Under the pieces are notes generated by a model. That model searched no databases and was not told the origin of the DNA. It saw nothing but the letters and a program-made list of their open reading frames with translations. A program made the translations under genes and the position numbers. Positions 22,024-31,834 of a DNA stretch of 64,000 nucleotides are shown here, piece by piece; position 1 is the first letter of the stretch, and each line of letters opens with the position of its first letter. Source of the DNA: Epiperipatus broadwayi (taxonomy: Eukaryota; Onychophora; Udeonychophora; Euonychophora; Peripatidae); contig JAQFVV010000027.1 in NCBI GenBank assembly GCA_028023455.1, positions 6,571,845-6,635,844 on the forward strand, read 5' to 3'.

Positions 22024-22580
22024 AATATGAAAATAAAGATTGATTATAATGAGTTAGAAGAATTTAATAGATACAAATACCTTGGTTAGATTATTAATAC
22101 AGATGGAAATATAATGGATGAATTTAATCATAGAATTAAACTTGGTTGAAGTGCTTTTGGTAGAAATAACTTGATACTAAAAGGAAATAAGCTTATGTGT
22201 TTGAAAAGAAAGGTTTTTAATAAATGTGTTTTACCAGTTCTTACTTATGGATCTGAGACTTGGACACTTAATAGAAGAGCAATACAGAGACTTCAGACCA
22301 CTCAAAGAAGTATGGAGAAATGCATGTTAGCAGCAACAATAAGAGATTGAAAACGATATATATGGGTAAGAAAACAAACAGGTGTTACTGATCTTATTGA
22401 AAAAAATTAAAAGACTGAAGTGGACAACTGAAATATTAAATGTGATTCTAAGAGATTGTAAAAGACCCAGAAAGAGACCACATGTGAGATGAATGGATGT
22501 GAAGAAGAGAAGCTAAAGATCAGAGAAGATGGATTGAACTTAGAGAGACCTTCATCCTGCAGTGGATTGATAATGATTGA
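22024..22580 (+). mobile_element. RTE-type LINE, 3' part with tail
   Basis: The plus strand continues the RTE protein from QNMKIK through RYKYLG, VLPVLTYGSETWTLN and the C-terminal region, with several stops, to a gattgatgatat tail near 22570-22585. The two segments (21661-22023 reversed, 22024-22580 forward) form one insertion with an inverted 5' end. Confidence 0.85.
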
Positions 22581-22690
22581 TGATATATATATATATATAT
22601 ATAGTAATTATTTTCATACAGTCTCAAATAATTATTGATATATATATATATATATATATATAGTAATTATTTTCATACAGTCTCAATAAG
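22581..22690. repeat. AT microsatellite with duplicated flank
   Basis: Two (TA)n runs are each followed by agtaattattttcatacag and tctcaa. This looks like a duplication of about 60 bp at the junction of the RTE tail and the next LINE-B copy. Confidence 0.75.
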
Positions 22691-24180
22691 ATCCACTAAA
22701 GCTCCATTCATTCCCAAATTTATTAAACTTACCCATAATCTATTTTTATTTACTCTATCGTATGCCTTCTCTATATCTATAAAGACCATATATAACTATC
22801 TACCTTTATTCCTACTCATATCTACAAGTTGTGTGACTACAAATAAACTGTTTCCTATATAACTATTCATTCTAAAACCTCATTGTATTTCTTCCACTAT
22901 ATTATTGTTCTTCCATACATTTTGTCATCCTTTCAAACACCATATATGCAAATACTTTATATAAACAGTGGTGTTACCACTATCAGTTTATAACTGTTTA
23001 TTTATCTATAGTTCTTACCCTTTCATTTAAATAATAGCCTTACTCTTGTATTATTCCTGCTATCTGGAAATTCTCCCTTCTGTGCCATCTTATTAAAATA
23101 TGACAGTAGATTTAATTTTGCCCTAAATCCCAAATTTCATTATGATCTCTGCTGCCTATCCATTTAAACCTCTTGTTTTTTCATTTTTCAATTTCTTCCC
23201 TGCTGTATTTAATCCCTTTTTTGTATATGCTTTTATGTTTGTTATTACTGTGTCCTTACATCTAACATCTTTTCTATATCCATTACATATTTATTTAAAA
23301 TCGTCTCTAATTCTTCTCTAGAGCTACATTCTTTTTCCCCATCTTTATTAATACTATTTCTCTCTCCCCTACATTTCTTTGCCTGGGCATTAATTATTAT
23401 GTATTTATAATTTACGTTAATTTTTATAATTATAAATTTATTAAACGTGCAAAATGCGATGGTAGGGACCTCTACAGGTGTTTAACCACAAGCTATGGTA
23501 TGAAAGAAAAGAGGGGTTCCCCTCTTTTCTTCCATAGTGTAAGCTTGTGGTTAAACACCTGTAGAGGTCTTTACTATCGCATTTTACATGCATATGCTCG
23601 AGGTTAATTTTTATAATAAATTGGGATTTAACTTTAAAAAGCTTTGCTGTTACGCATTGATTGTGCATTAAAATTATATATATATATAGTAGACAGCAGA
23701 GTGCAAAATAATTTCTATTTACAATTCCTTTTAATATATTTCCAAAATTTTTTACTCCAGTTTTATTAATATCCTTCAATAATTAATTATTTAATTTTAT
23801 TCTCTTTCTATAATTATCTATTTTAGCCAATTAGCCAACTTTTTTTAAAAAAAAATGGTTTTCCCATTTAATATTAACATCTTTTTCACTTTCTTTGTTT
23901 TTAATGGCACATTTATATTCTCTGCATGATTTTTTCCTCTCTTTTAATCTTTTGCTAATTCTCACTTTTCTATTATTTTGATTCTTCTGAATATTCTCAT
24001 CTAAAACCCTATTTGCCACTTTTTCTACTTCACCATACCAGTCCTTATATTCATCCTCAACAAACTCTTCCATGATTACTTCTACTTTTATTTTGTATTC
24101 TCCTAACTTATTCTTATTGTTTATTCTCCATCCACAGCTTTCACTATCCTTTCTACTTTTATTATTTTCTATCATATTAC
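22680..24180 (-). mobile_element. LINE-B, 5' part of ORF, interrupted by a hairpin insertion
   Basis: Minus-strand reading gives the linker region (24175-23831, with RVLDENIQKNQNNRK and SCREYKCAIKNKE) and continues after the break into the RT finger region, ending near YDRVNKNRLW and NLGMNGAL at about 22700-22760. A foreign segment of about 340 bp (about 23365-23705), with a strong palindrome at its centre, splits the copy. Frames are broken. Confidence 0.8.
23446..23592. repeat. Near-perfect palindrome, arms ~70 bp
   Basis: Left arm words gcgatggtag, acctctacaggtgttt and aaccacaagct are mirrored in the right arm, meeting at gaggggttcccctc. One small indel and a few mismatches separate the arms. 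It forms the core of the insertion in LINE-B. Confidence 0.9.
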
Positions 24181-24189
24181 TAACCCACT

Positions 24190-24236
24190 CTCTCCAAACA
24201 GTAGTGCCACCCAGTGGCGATCATTAGATGTTTTAG
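24190..24236 (+). mobile_element. Family A scrap
   Basis: The words ctctccaaacagtagtgcc and acccagtgg match the outer arm of family A; the rest is missing. Confidence 0.5.
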
Positions 24237-24639
24237 TGATTTAAAATTTATATTATGTAGAGGTGAAGTACATGAAAATAATTTTGAAAAATTGAAAATT
24301 TTGAAAAATGATATTGAAAAGAAGAAAAAGAATATAATGATTTAATGCTTAGAAGTTCGTAAGAAGTTTGGAGACTTGAAGCCGTAACACTAAATCAGAG
24401 TTCATGAACTTTGAGTTCTAGAGTTTACAGCTGCACTAAACCATTTGAAGCAACAAATGTAATTATGAAATAGCAATGAGAGACAAAAGAAATGTCTACA
24501 AAATATAAAACATTTTATGAGTAATAGGAAGACATTGAAATCATTAAAAAAATTATTAAAACAGGGATAACATCATCAAATACATAAAGACATATAATTA
24601 AACAAGAGGAAACAAAGGAGGTCAAGAAATAATGTCATT

Positions 24640-24790
24640 TGAAATGCCAAATATTCAAAACAAAATGTTAAGCAATTAACACAGTGAAAAAGCTCCAGGA
24701 AATGAAATTATTATAGATATTTTAAATAAAGCTAATGAAGAAAAAGAAAAATTGATCAAATCATGCATAGAAGTCATGGTCAACCTACTT
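24640..24790 (+). mobile_element. Old LINE relic with KAPG motif
   Basis: One plus frame from about 24680 reads EKAPGNEIIIDILNKANEEK, resembling the KAPGPDG-x-xxE-xLK motif near the start of LINE reverse transcriptases. No further domain is readable. Confidence 0.5.
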
Positions 24791-25061
24791 CCCACAGACC
24801 CTATGCATACCTTCAGGCTTTCTGTATACCATAATTCATAATTATGCAGCTATGATAACTAATTACATAAAAATTAACATGATTTTTTTTTTATATATTC
24901 TTTTAACTAAATATAATGATTGTAAATATTTTTTTATAATAATATGGCACAATTTATAAATCTCTAAGTCTGCCACTTGAAAAAGATTATCCATGTCTGG
25001 ATTCTAAATATGATTGGTGGCAAGTAAGTAAAAGTTGATTATTTAAAAATATAACATAAAT

Positions 25062-25480
25062 ATAGGGGATTTGAATTCAGATTTTCAAGCAACCTTCAAC
25101 TATCCACACTATCTCATATTACTGATACACATGACCACACACATGTAGAAAAGATAAATAATCATAAATATACGTATTTTGTGCTGAACCAGCACTCATC
25201 AGTTGGTTCAGATTATCATCTCCCACACATATATATACGATCAGTGCTCAGTTTATATTAAGATAGCAAATCTTATACTTTAATGGAGAGGCTTCAATCT
25301 ACTCCAACTCTTCAGCCATCCATACCATTGAAAATCTGATGATAGAATGCCCAAATCCCAATGCTAATGCCAATATTGTTAATATGCCCATGTTGACCTC
25401 AAGTCACTCTGATCCCTCATGTATAGAATAGTATCCATTTAAATACACAGAAGAGGGATGGACAGAATGCAGGCTTAATG
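25062..25480 (-). mobile_element. Family B element, one arm
   Basis: The copy has the B arm (ggggatttgaattcagat), the minus-strand hammerhead relic and the central region to about 25478. It is followed directly by a second B copy. Confidence 0.75.
25151..25222 (-). ncRNA. Hammerhead ribozyme (family B), one core change
   Basis: Minus strand: CTGATGA (complement of 25197-25203), perfect stem II GTGCTG-GTT-CAGCAC, then AAAA where GAAA is required, and the palindrome ATACGTAT. Loss of G12 predicts inactivity; otherwise this copy is close to the family consensus. Confidence 0.75.
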
Positions 25481-25586
25481 TGTACAATTTAAAATACAGG
25501 CATTCTTAATTGTAAATATAGCGGATTTGAACTCAGACTTTCAAGCAACCTTCAATGTTCCACACTATCTCATACTACTGATACAC

Positions 25587-25788
25587 CACTAAACATCACA
25601 TGATCACTATCTCACACTAGCACATAATTGTTATTAAACAATTCAAACAAAGCAAAACTCTCCATATAGTAGAGCAATCAATGGATGCCAGAAGGCTTGT
25701 GCATAAAATCCCTATCTAGTGCCTACTCATGCAATATCCCCAGACTAGGTTCTGGCTTGTGGCCTTCATCAGTGAGGAGCCTTGGATC
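25587..25788. mobile_element. Family A half-element nested in family B
   Basis: The insert runs from cactaaacatcacatgatc to ccttggatc. The word tgatacac stands on both sides (25579-25586 and 25789-25796), and the B consensus has it once. Only the left arm with its ribozyme motif is present. Confidence 0.8.
25738..25786 (-). ncRNA. Hammerhead-like motif, family A, damaged
   Basis: Minus strand: CTGATGA (complement of 25766-25772), stem II GGC-CACAA-GCC, but GAAA is changed to GAAC. Stem I TGGGG pairs with CCTCA. Probably inactive. Confidence 0.55.
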
Positions 25789-26379
25789 TGATACACATGA
25801 CTACTCACATGTAAAAAAAGAAAAATAATCACCAATATACATATTTTGTGCATGGATGGCTGAAGAATTGGAGTGGATTGAAGCCTGCCCATTAAAGTAT
25901 AAAGATTTGCTATCTTAATATAAACTGAGCACTGATTATATATATGTGTGTGTGTAAGGCTGGTTCAGCACAAAATATGTATATTAGTGATTATTTATCT
26001 TTTCTATATGTGTGTGGATATGTGTATCAGTAGTATGAGATAGTGTGGATAGTTGAAGGTTGCATGAAAGTCTGAGTTCAAATTCCCTATATTTACAAAT
26101 TAAGTTCCAGGTATAAAATGTCTGTATTTTAAACCTTAGATGTAACATAAATGTGAATCTTGTTAGAATTGTGGTAATTACTATAAATTATTTGTCGTGA
26201 AATAAAACCAGTAATAAAAAAAATCAAATGGTTTATTATCACAAGTTCATAATTAAGTTCCACAAGTGATAGCTGGAGCCACTATTCATAGATCTTTAAC
26301 TCCAACATCCACCACTATTACAAATCATTATCATGCAGAAACAATGCATAATAGCTAACAATTTATTACAGTATTGCAA

Positions 26380-26527
26380 ATACCATTTCCAACTGTCTTA
26401 ACCAACAATACTATTTTTTATATTGAAACTGATGATGACTGCAGGACAGGTGAAACTGTAAGAAATAAAGTTTGATATAAAAATAGTATTATTAAAGTGT
26501 TATGAAAGTTAGAAATGGTATGATGTA
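26380..26527. repeat. Short inverted-repeat element
   Basis: The left arm (aataccatttccaact, aatactatttttta) is mirrored at 26480-26524. The core contains ctgatgatgactgcagg and gtgaaactg, a wording reminiscent of non-coding ends of Penelope-like elements, but stem II of a hammerhead cannot be drawn. Confidence 0.55.
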
Positions 26528-26880
26528 ACATATAGGGTATATGAACACAGACTTTCACATGACCCACCACTCTCCACACTATCTCATAACACTGATACAC
26601 TTGAACACATATATGTTGAAAAGATAAATAATCCCCAATATGTGTATTTCATGCTAAACCAGCAATCATCAGTTGGTCCAGATTACAATCTCTACACATA
26701 TATGCTATAAGTGCTCAGATGTATATTAAGATCGCCAAACCTCATACTTTAATGGACAGGCTTCAATCTACTCCACATTACAACTCTTCAACTGTCCATC
26801 CAATTGAAAATCTGATGATGGAAATGCTCAAAGGCCACCCTAAGGCCTATATGTTACATATATAGACATAGATAGATATA
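26519..26880 (-). mobile_element. Family B element, one arm and centre
   Basis: The copy starts at the gggtatatgaacacagac arm, contains a minus-strand hammerhead motif, and ends in the central block near aaaggccacc and the following AT repeat. It belongs to the same subfamily as 47120 and 63804. Confidence 0.75.
26622..26692 (-). ncRNA. Hammerhead ribozyme motif (family B, U10.1 subfamily)
   Basis: Minus strand: CTGATGA (complement of 26666-26672), stem II TTGCT...AGCAT with a T-T mismatch at its base, GAAA (complement of 26647-26650), cleavage base A and TTGG pairing with CCAA. All strictly conserved core bases are present, but the closing stem II pair is broken, so activity would be weak if any. 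Confidence 0.7.
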
Positions 26881-27282
26881 TATAAGCCTGTGTGTTTCAG
26901 CTATTAAATGGTATGATATGTAAATATAGAAATCAATACATAAGAAAAGGAAGAAAAAGATGAAATATTACTTTCATAATATTATAAATACAGGGAAAAA
27001 TTTACTCAGAAATTAAATAAACATTTTTTTTCTCTTCCAATAAGAAATAATGTGAATAATAAAATCCATGCCTTTTGCCAAGATAAAAAAATTGTTTGTT
27101 AGGATCATCTGTTAATTTTACATCACTGACGTTTATACATGTTTATAAGTATATACTCTGCACAAAATATTAAATCTCAAGTGAATCTACTTTATAAATT
27201 GTAAATAAATTATATATCCATCTATATAAGATATTTCTTTGTATAAAAATCATCCTACAAGAAGAGATCAAAAATGTAATAT
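26881..27282. other. AT-rich intron
   Basis: Nothing recognisable. Confidence 0.45.
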
Positions 27283-27572
27283 ATAGCTAAGAGAATAAAC
27301 AGGTGTAACTGACCTCATTGAAAAAATTAAAAAACTGGAGTTGGGCTAGACATATTTTTAGAAGAGATGATAATAGATGGACAATTGAAATTTTAAACTG
27401 GATTCCAAGAGATTGCAAAAGACCCAGAAAGAGACCACATGTGAGATGCATGGATGAAATAAAGTGTGCAGGGATGATGTGGAGAAGAAAAGCTAAAGAT
27501 CAGAGAAGCTGGATTGAATTTGAAGAGACCTTCATCCTGCAGTAGATTGATAATGGTTAATGATGATGATGA
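27283..27572 (+). mobile_element. RTE-type LINE, C-terminal end with (GATGAT) tail
   Basis: An open 75-codon stretch (27318-27545) reads LKNWSWARHIFRRDDNRW, ILNWIPRDCKRPRKRP and MMWRRKAKDQRSWIEFEETF, the conserved RTE C-terminus. The tail gttaatgatgatgatgatga marks the true 3' end. The copy is heavily 5'-truncated but well preserved. Confidence 0.88.
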
Positions 27573-29261
27573 TGATAGATATTATTTTCTTCAAATTGAA
27601 TTTCTTGTGTATTTATAGCTTGTTTTCATGTTATGTAAATTAATTTTTTTTATACATATAATACTTATATAAAATTTACTGTTTATAAAGTTTAAAAATA
27701 AAAAAGTGTATACATTTATATTTATTATTTAAAAAAATTATGCATAGCACCCAGTGAGTTAGGATGACCACACTCACTCTGTGGGACATACTGTATGCCA
27801 AAGTATAATTGCAATATGCTAAAGTATAATTGTGATATTATACTTCCATTTTTTTAAATGTGTCCATATATATAAGTATTCTAACAAAAAAGTTCAAATA
27901 ACAAATGGATGAAAGCATTCAAGCACCCTCTATTAATTCATTATTTAACTAACATGTAAGATATTATATAATTACCAAATTTATGGCTAATGATATTGGA
28001 ATTTGGCATAATTAATTAGTTCTCTTAAAATTGGCCTGAATGGGTCTTGTATTGTCATAGTTTATGTTTCAGAATTTGGCTCCTATGTAAGTCCTTATAA
28101 AAATAATGAGTTAATAGAGGGCGCTTTAGTGATCTTCTTCATGATATTATAAGATAATAAAGATAACCCAAAAATATATTAATTATATAATTCATTATTA
28201 TTTTGTAGATATATTTCAGAAAATTTTTGAAATGTTTATTCTGTAGTTAGTACATTACTATGCTATATTATTATAAGATCTTTAAGGGATTCTCTGTTAT
28301 CTCATTATTTAACTATATAAAACTCATTCTGAATTCTGACAATACAAGGCTCATAGAACCAGCATTAAGAGAATTAATTACTTTTCATTGCTATTGCTGG
28401 ACATCTATATCACTAACCATAAATTTGTCATTTGTATAACATTTTACATCATAGTTAAATAATGAGCTAATAGAAACTGCTTTAAAAGCTTTCATTCTTA
28501 ATATTACAACAATTTTTGTTTTTCTATAAATGTACTTTATTTTGTTTATTTTAATTTACCAGAAACAGTTATCTGCCAATTTCAAATCCTAAACTCTTTT
28601 CCAAGTTTTTCAGTCCTTTGTTCTGTATTTAGACATTCATAATTTTTTTTCCCTATGTTTCAATTTCTCTTACCATATCAATCTTTCTAATTTCTTACTT
28701 TATATTAATGTTTTTATAATAATTCTGAATGATTTAGAGTAGGTCAGATCTATGGACTTAAGATAAGTTTTAGTGCCTGAATATCATGTCACCCCCCCAC
28801 CCACCCACACACACACACTCAAGAGACTAATCATTTGAGTGCATTAATAATTTGCTAAAAATTTTAATGTAGTTCTGTTTAAATTTATATAAAGGGAGAG
28901 TCAATCATTGGAAAATTATTATTGATGATGATGATCAAGAATTGTTGCATAGTCATGCATAGTACTAAATCGCTTCTGACAGATAACATTATTATACCAT
29001 ATCATTTGCATCCTGTATGACATATGCAGGGTGCTGAAGGAAAACCAAGGACTAAAATTGATATTTTTATTGATTCGCATTTCAGTTAAATAAATAAAAA
29101 AAGTTTGGTCAATCAAATATATTCTCAATCTGTTATTTAGATGCTTAAATATCACATGACTTCCAGAGCAACTAATTATGTGATTATTTTTTTCGTATAA
29201 TATTATTTTCTCCTTGTTTGACACATAAGCAGAGCTATTCCTGCTTTGACCCAGCATAGGG
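27573..29261. other. AT-rich intron with a CCCA/CA simple repeat
   Basis: No gene is seen. A C-rich to CA simple repeat lies at about 28790-28820. A minus-strand open stretch 29257-28919 has no recognisable motif. Confidence 0.45.
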
Positions 29262-29450
29262 TAGTGGTTGGTGCTTTAGCACAAACCGGAGGTTGAGTTC
29301 TGTTGGGTAATCCAGGAAATTTTTATACAGATAGGTTTAGAATCTTTTTTCCATATAGCCGGCTCACATTGCACCCAGTTCGACAAAATCTGTATTAGAG
29401 GTGGAGTGAATTTTTAGCCATTAATAGCTGAAGAGTAAAATTTCCAGATT
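29262..29450 (+). mobile_element. Candidate tRNA-derived SINE of a second type
   Basis: The run agggtagtggttggtgct resembles a tRNA A-box region, and ggaggttgagttctg about 30 bases later resembles a B box. It is followed by a conserved-looking tRNA-unrelated body. No target duplication was found. Confidence 0.45.
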
Positions 29451-29513
29451 AATTTCGATTATAAAAACAAACAAACAAAAAATTGGTTGTAATATGATGC
29501 TGACTCGGGATGT

Positions 29514-29663
29514 ATGTGTGTGATATATTCTTATGAGCTCTAAACCCAGACTTGACCTTTATTAGCATTTCAAAAGGAAAGCTGCCCCTCGGGGTGTGTG
29601 TGATATACTTATGAGCTCTGAACCCAGAATTTTAACGTTATTAGTATTTCAAAAAGAAAGCTA
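29514..29663. repeat. Direct duplication, two ~68-bp copies
   Basis: gtgtgtgatata...cttatgagctct and catttcaaaaggaaagct at 29514-29582 are repeated with few changes at 29597-29663. Confidence 0.8.
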
Positions 29664-30290
29664 GGCAAAAGAATATGCGTTTATTTTTAATGAGTATTTT
29701 AATATTATTGCCGATAAAGTATTCCTTTACAAACATTTAATTATTGGATTGAATTTCATTTTATTCAGTTGTATTTAGAAATGTCTATTATCATTTTTAA
29801 ATATGTATTCCATAACCAAAGAAAAAGGTCTTTTATAATAGACTTCATTAACAAATCCTCTCATCTGACATTTAACTATTCTTTAAATAGAAATTAACAT
29901 ATTTAAATTGTTCTTCACAAAATGAGCTACTAAATGAAATGTTATCTAGATGACAACAGGAGGAGAAAATTATTAATCTTATTAGAAGTCATCTTGACAA
30001 CAAATAGGATTAGAAAAGAATCTTAATGTATCGTTGACGCAATTATTGACCCATTTTCCAGTGGGTTGTTTGTTCTAATAAACCAAAGACAAATACTTAT
30101 TATTATCTCAAAAACAAAGAACGACTTTATTTACGGATTAGATTTCTTTCTTAATTTGTCTATTTTTAAAACAACAAAATAATAGGACAACAAAACAAAA
30201 AAGTTGATTTTAACTGTTAAAATAAAAAGCTTTCTTTAATAAGCACACACTAATAAATACGTTTACTGCCTTTACAAATTCAAGCTGGGT
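29664..30290. other. AT-rich intron
   Basis: Nothing recognisable. Confidence 0.45.
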
Positions 30291-30301
30291 ATTTAGGTAA
30301 C

Positions 30302-30434
30302 AGCCAAAAGCTCTCGATACAGTAATGCCACACTGTGCCAACCAGAGTAATCAATGGATGGCATTACTGTATGGAGAGTTTTTGCCTGCTTAATAACAGT
30401 TATGTGGTAGCATAAGAGTTGGTGATCATGTGAT
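30302..30434. mobile_element. Family A internal-deletion copy with 11-bp flanking repeats
   Basis: The outer arms gatacagtaatgcc and ggcattactgtatggagag are joined with almost no centre. The right end gatcatgtgat equals that of other copies. The word atttaggtaac flanks it at 30291-30301 and 30435-30445, a candidate target-site duplication. Confidence 0.75.
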
Positions 30435-30445
30435 ATTTAGGTAAC

Positions 30446-30805
30446 GGAATACTGCAAACAATATACTAAAAGGTCACGACGTAATTTATTTTAATATCTC
30501 ATTACAGTTTTGTAAATGACCAAAGCAAGATATTTGTGCCATTGTCGAAATTATGCTTTTTTGCAAAACTAAAAAACAAACAAACTATCACCCAAGTTTA
30601 ACCACTTTATTATAGTACCTTAATATATCATCTAAATTGCCAGAGAACTGGAATACATAATACACTTGTATGATTTTATAAAGTGAAAATCATTTATTAT
30701 TTATAGCAAACTGGAATCGTTAAATCTTTTTATATTTATATGAAATTGTAATCCCTTCTTTGCCTAAACTATTCTCCTGAGTTCTCATAGTTTGATTATA
30801 TTAAC
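30446..30805. other. AT-rich intron
   Basis: Nothing recognisable. Confidence 0.45.
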
Positions 30806-30859
30806 TCACTAAAAATCACATGATTACCATTTCCTATGCTTATACAAGCTGTTAAAACA
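30806..30859. mobile_element. Family A outer-end scrap
   Basis: cactaaaaatcacatgat and atacaagctgttaaa match the outer end of family A; the sequence then meets the 3' tail of a LINE-B copy, which probably inserted here. Confidence 0.6.
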
Positions 30860-31727
30860 GTGATGTGATGTGATGTGATGCACTGTGACTTCTCCTTATA
30901 TGGAGTCAGGAATCTCTCAGCAGCTATGCCCAGAGAAACCTGTTAGCCACTTTGACTTTCCTTTCCATTCTCCACTCTAAGTTTTCCCATATTCTTCTTT
31001 ATCCTGCTCCATCCCATTTCCACAACATTATCTTTATAAACTCCATGGCCTTTATATCTAAATTCCCCTTGTCTTTACCCAAACCCAGCATAAAAATCAA
31101 TAAGCCACTTTTTATAATCACTGTGTTTATATTTATTCTTCCCGCAACTTCATTATTTATACCCTTTCTGCTTTTAGGCATTTACATTCAATTAACAGAT
31201 GTCTAATATTTTCTCTATCTTCCTTACACAACTTGTAGACTAAATCATCCATATTTTTCCATTTATGTGTATAATCCTCTGTGTTGCTAAAGATCCCATT
31301 TGAGCCTTAAACAGTAAACCACTTTCCTTGCTATTATCATAAATTAACTTACACCCAATATTCTCTTCTATAAATATTTAAAACTTTTTTTACTCTCCAT
31401 ACTAGTTCTCCATCTCTCCAACTCCCTATTCTTTTTAATACATCTATTCTTCTATCCCACTCCTTAACACTATAACACTCAACAATTCTCCTAACACAAT
31501 CATCCCACCTTTTGTAAAAGTATATTGACATAAAGTCTTTATCCAAATCTTCTGCATATCACATTACCTTTCCCATCCATCTTGTTGCCTGCCCTTTATT
31601 CATAACCCAATTAAATACTATTTTGGCTATTCTTTTATTATCCATAAACTGCAATATACCGAACATTTTAATTTTGTTTTTGCATCTCTCATACAAAATC
31701 TTGACTATCCCATTTTTCCTTGACAAA
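30860..31727 (-). mobile_element. LINE-B 3' part with (ATCAC)n tail
   Basis: On the minus strand the element ends in tgcatcacatcacatcac at 30860-30881, showing the 3' tail of LINE-B. Upstream, frames read VRRIVECYSVKEWDRR (near 31450-31510), then the region with WMGKVM and NKRIAKIVFNW near 31560-31640. It is 5'-truncated at about 31727 beside a family A scrap. Confidence 0.85.
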
Positions 31728-31830
31728 CTCTCCATACAATAGTGCCACCCAGTGGAAGCCAAATCATTCAGTGGATACATCATATTGATTACTATGGCTA
31801 GAATTAGATGACATTACTGTAGGGACTGGT
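31728..31830. mobile_element. Family A scrap between opposed LINE-B copies
   Basis: Outer arm words acaaactctccatacaatag and tgccacccagtgg on the left and gacattactgtag on the right form a tiny inverted repeat, an internally deleted A copy. Confidence 0.6.
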
Positions 31831-31834
31831 AAAG

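Larger units (their letters stand above)
25489..26137. mobile_element. Family B inverted-repeat element split by a family A insertion
   Basis: Outer arms tttaaaatacaggcat (near 25489) and its mirror near 26120, followed by the gaactcagactttcaagcaacc blocks, define the ends. The left arm is interrupted at 25587-25788 by a family A copy. The right arm holds a decayed ribozyme near 25955-26002 that keeps stem II but has lost CUGAUGA. Confidence 0.78.

Noticed and set aside
22581-22690. Short (TA)n runs as a CRISPR-like or regulatory array
   Set aside because: A simple microsatellite at a LINE junction in a eukaryotic genome.
25579-25796. 8-bp duplication as proof that family A is a hAT-type DNA transposon
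   Set aside because: Other A copies show 11-12 bp flanking repeats, and the inserted copy is truncated, so the 8-bp match is not diagnostic.
26380-26527. Hammerhead in ctgatgatgactgcagg
   Set aside because: CTGATGA and GAAA are present, but no stem II forms between them and the flanks do not give stem I.
28919-29257. Minus-strand open frame of 112 codons
   Set aside because: No motif, low-complexity AT-rich codons, and no family resemblance.
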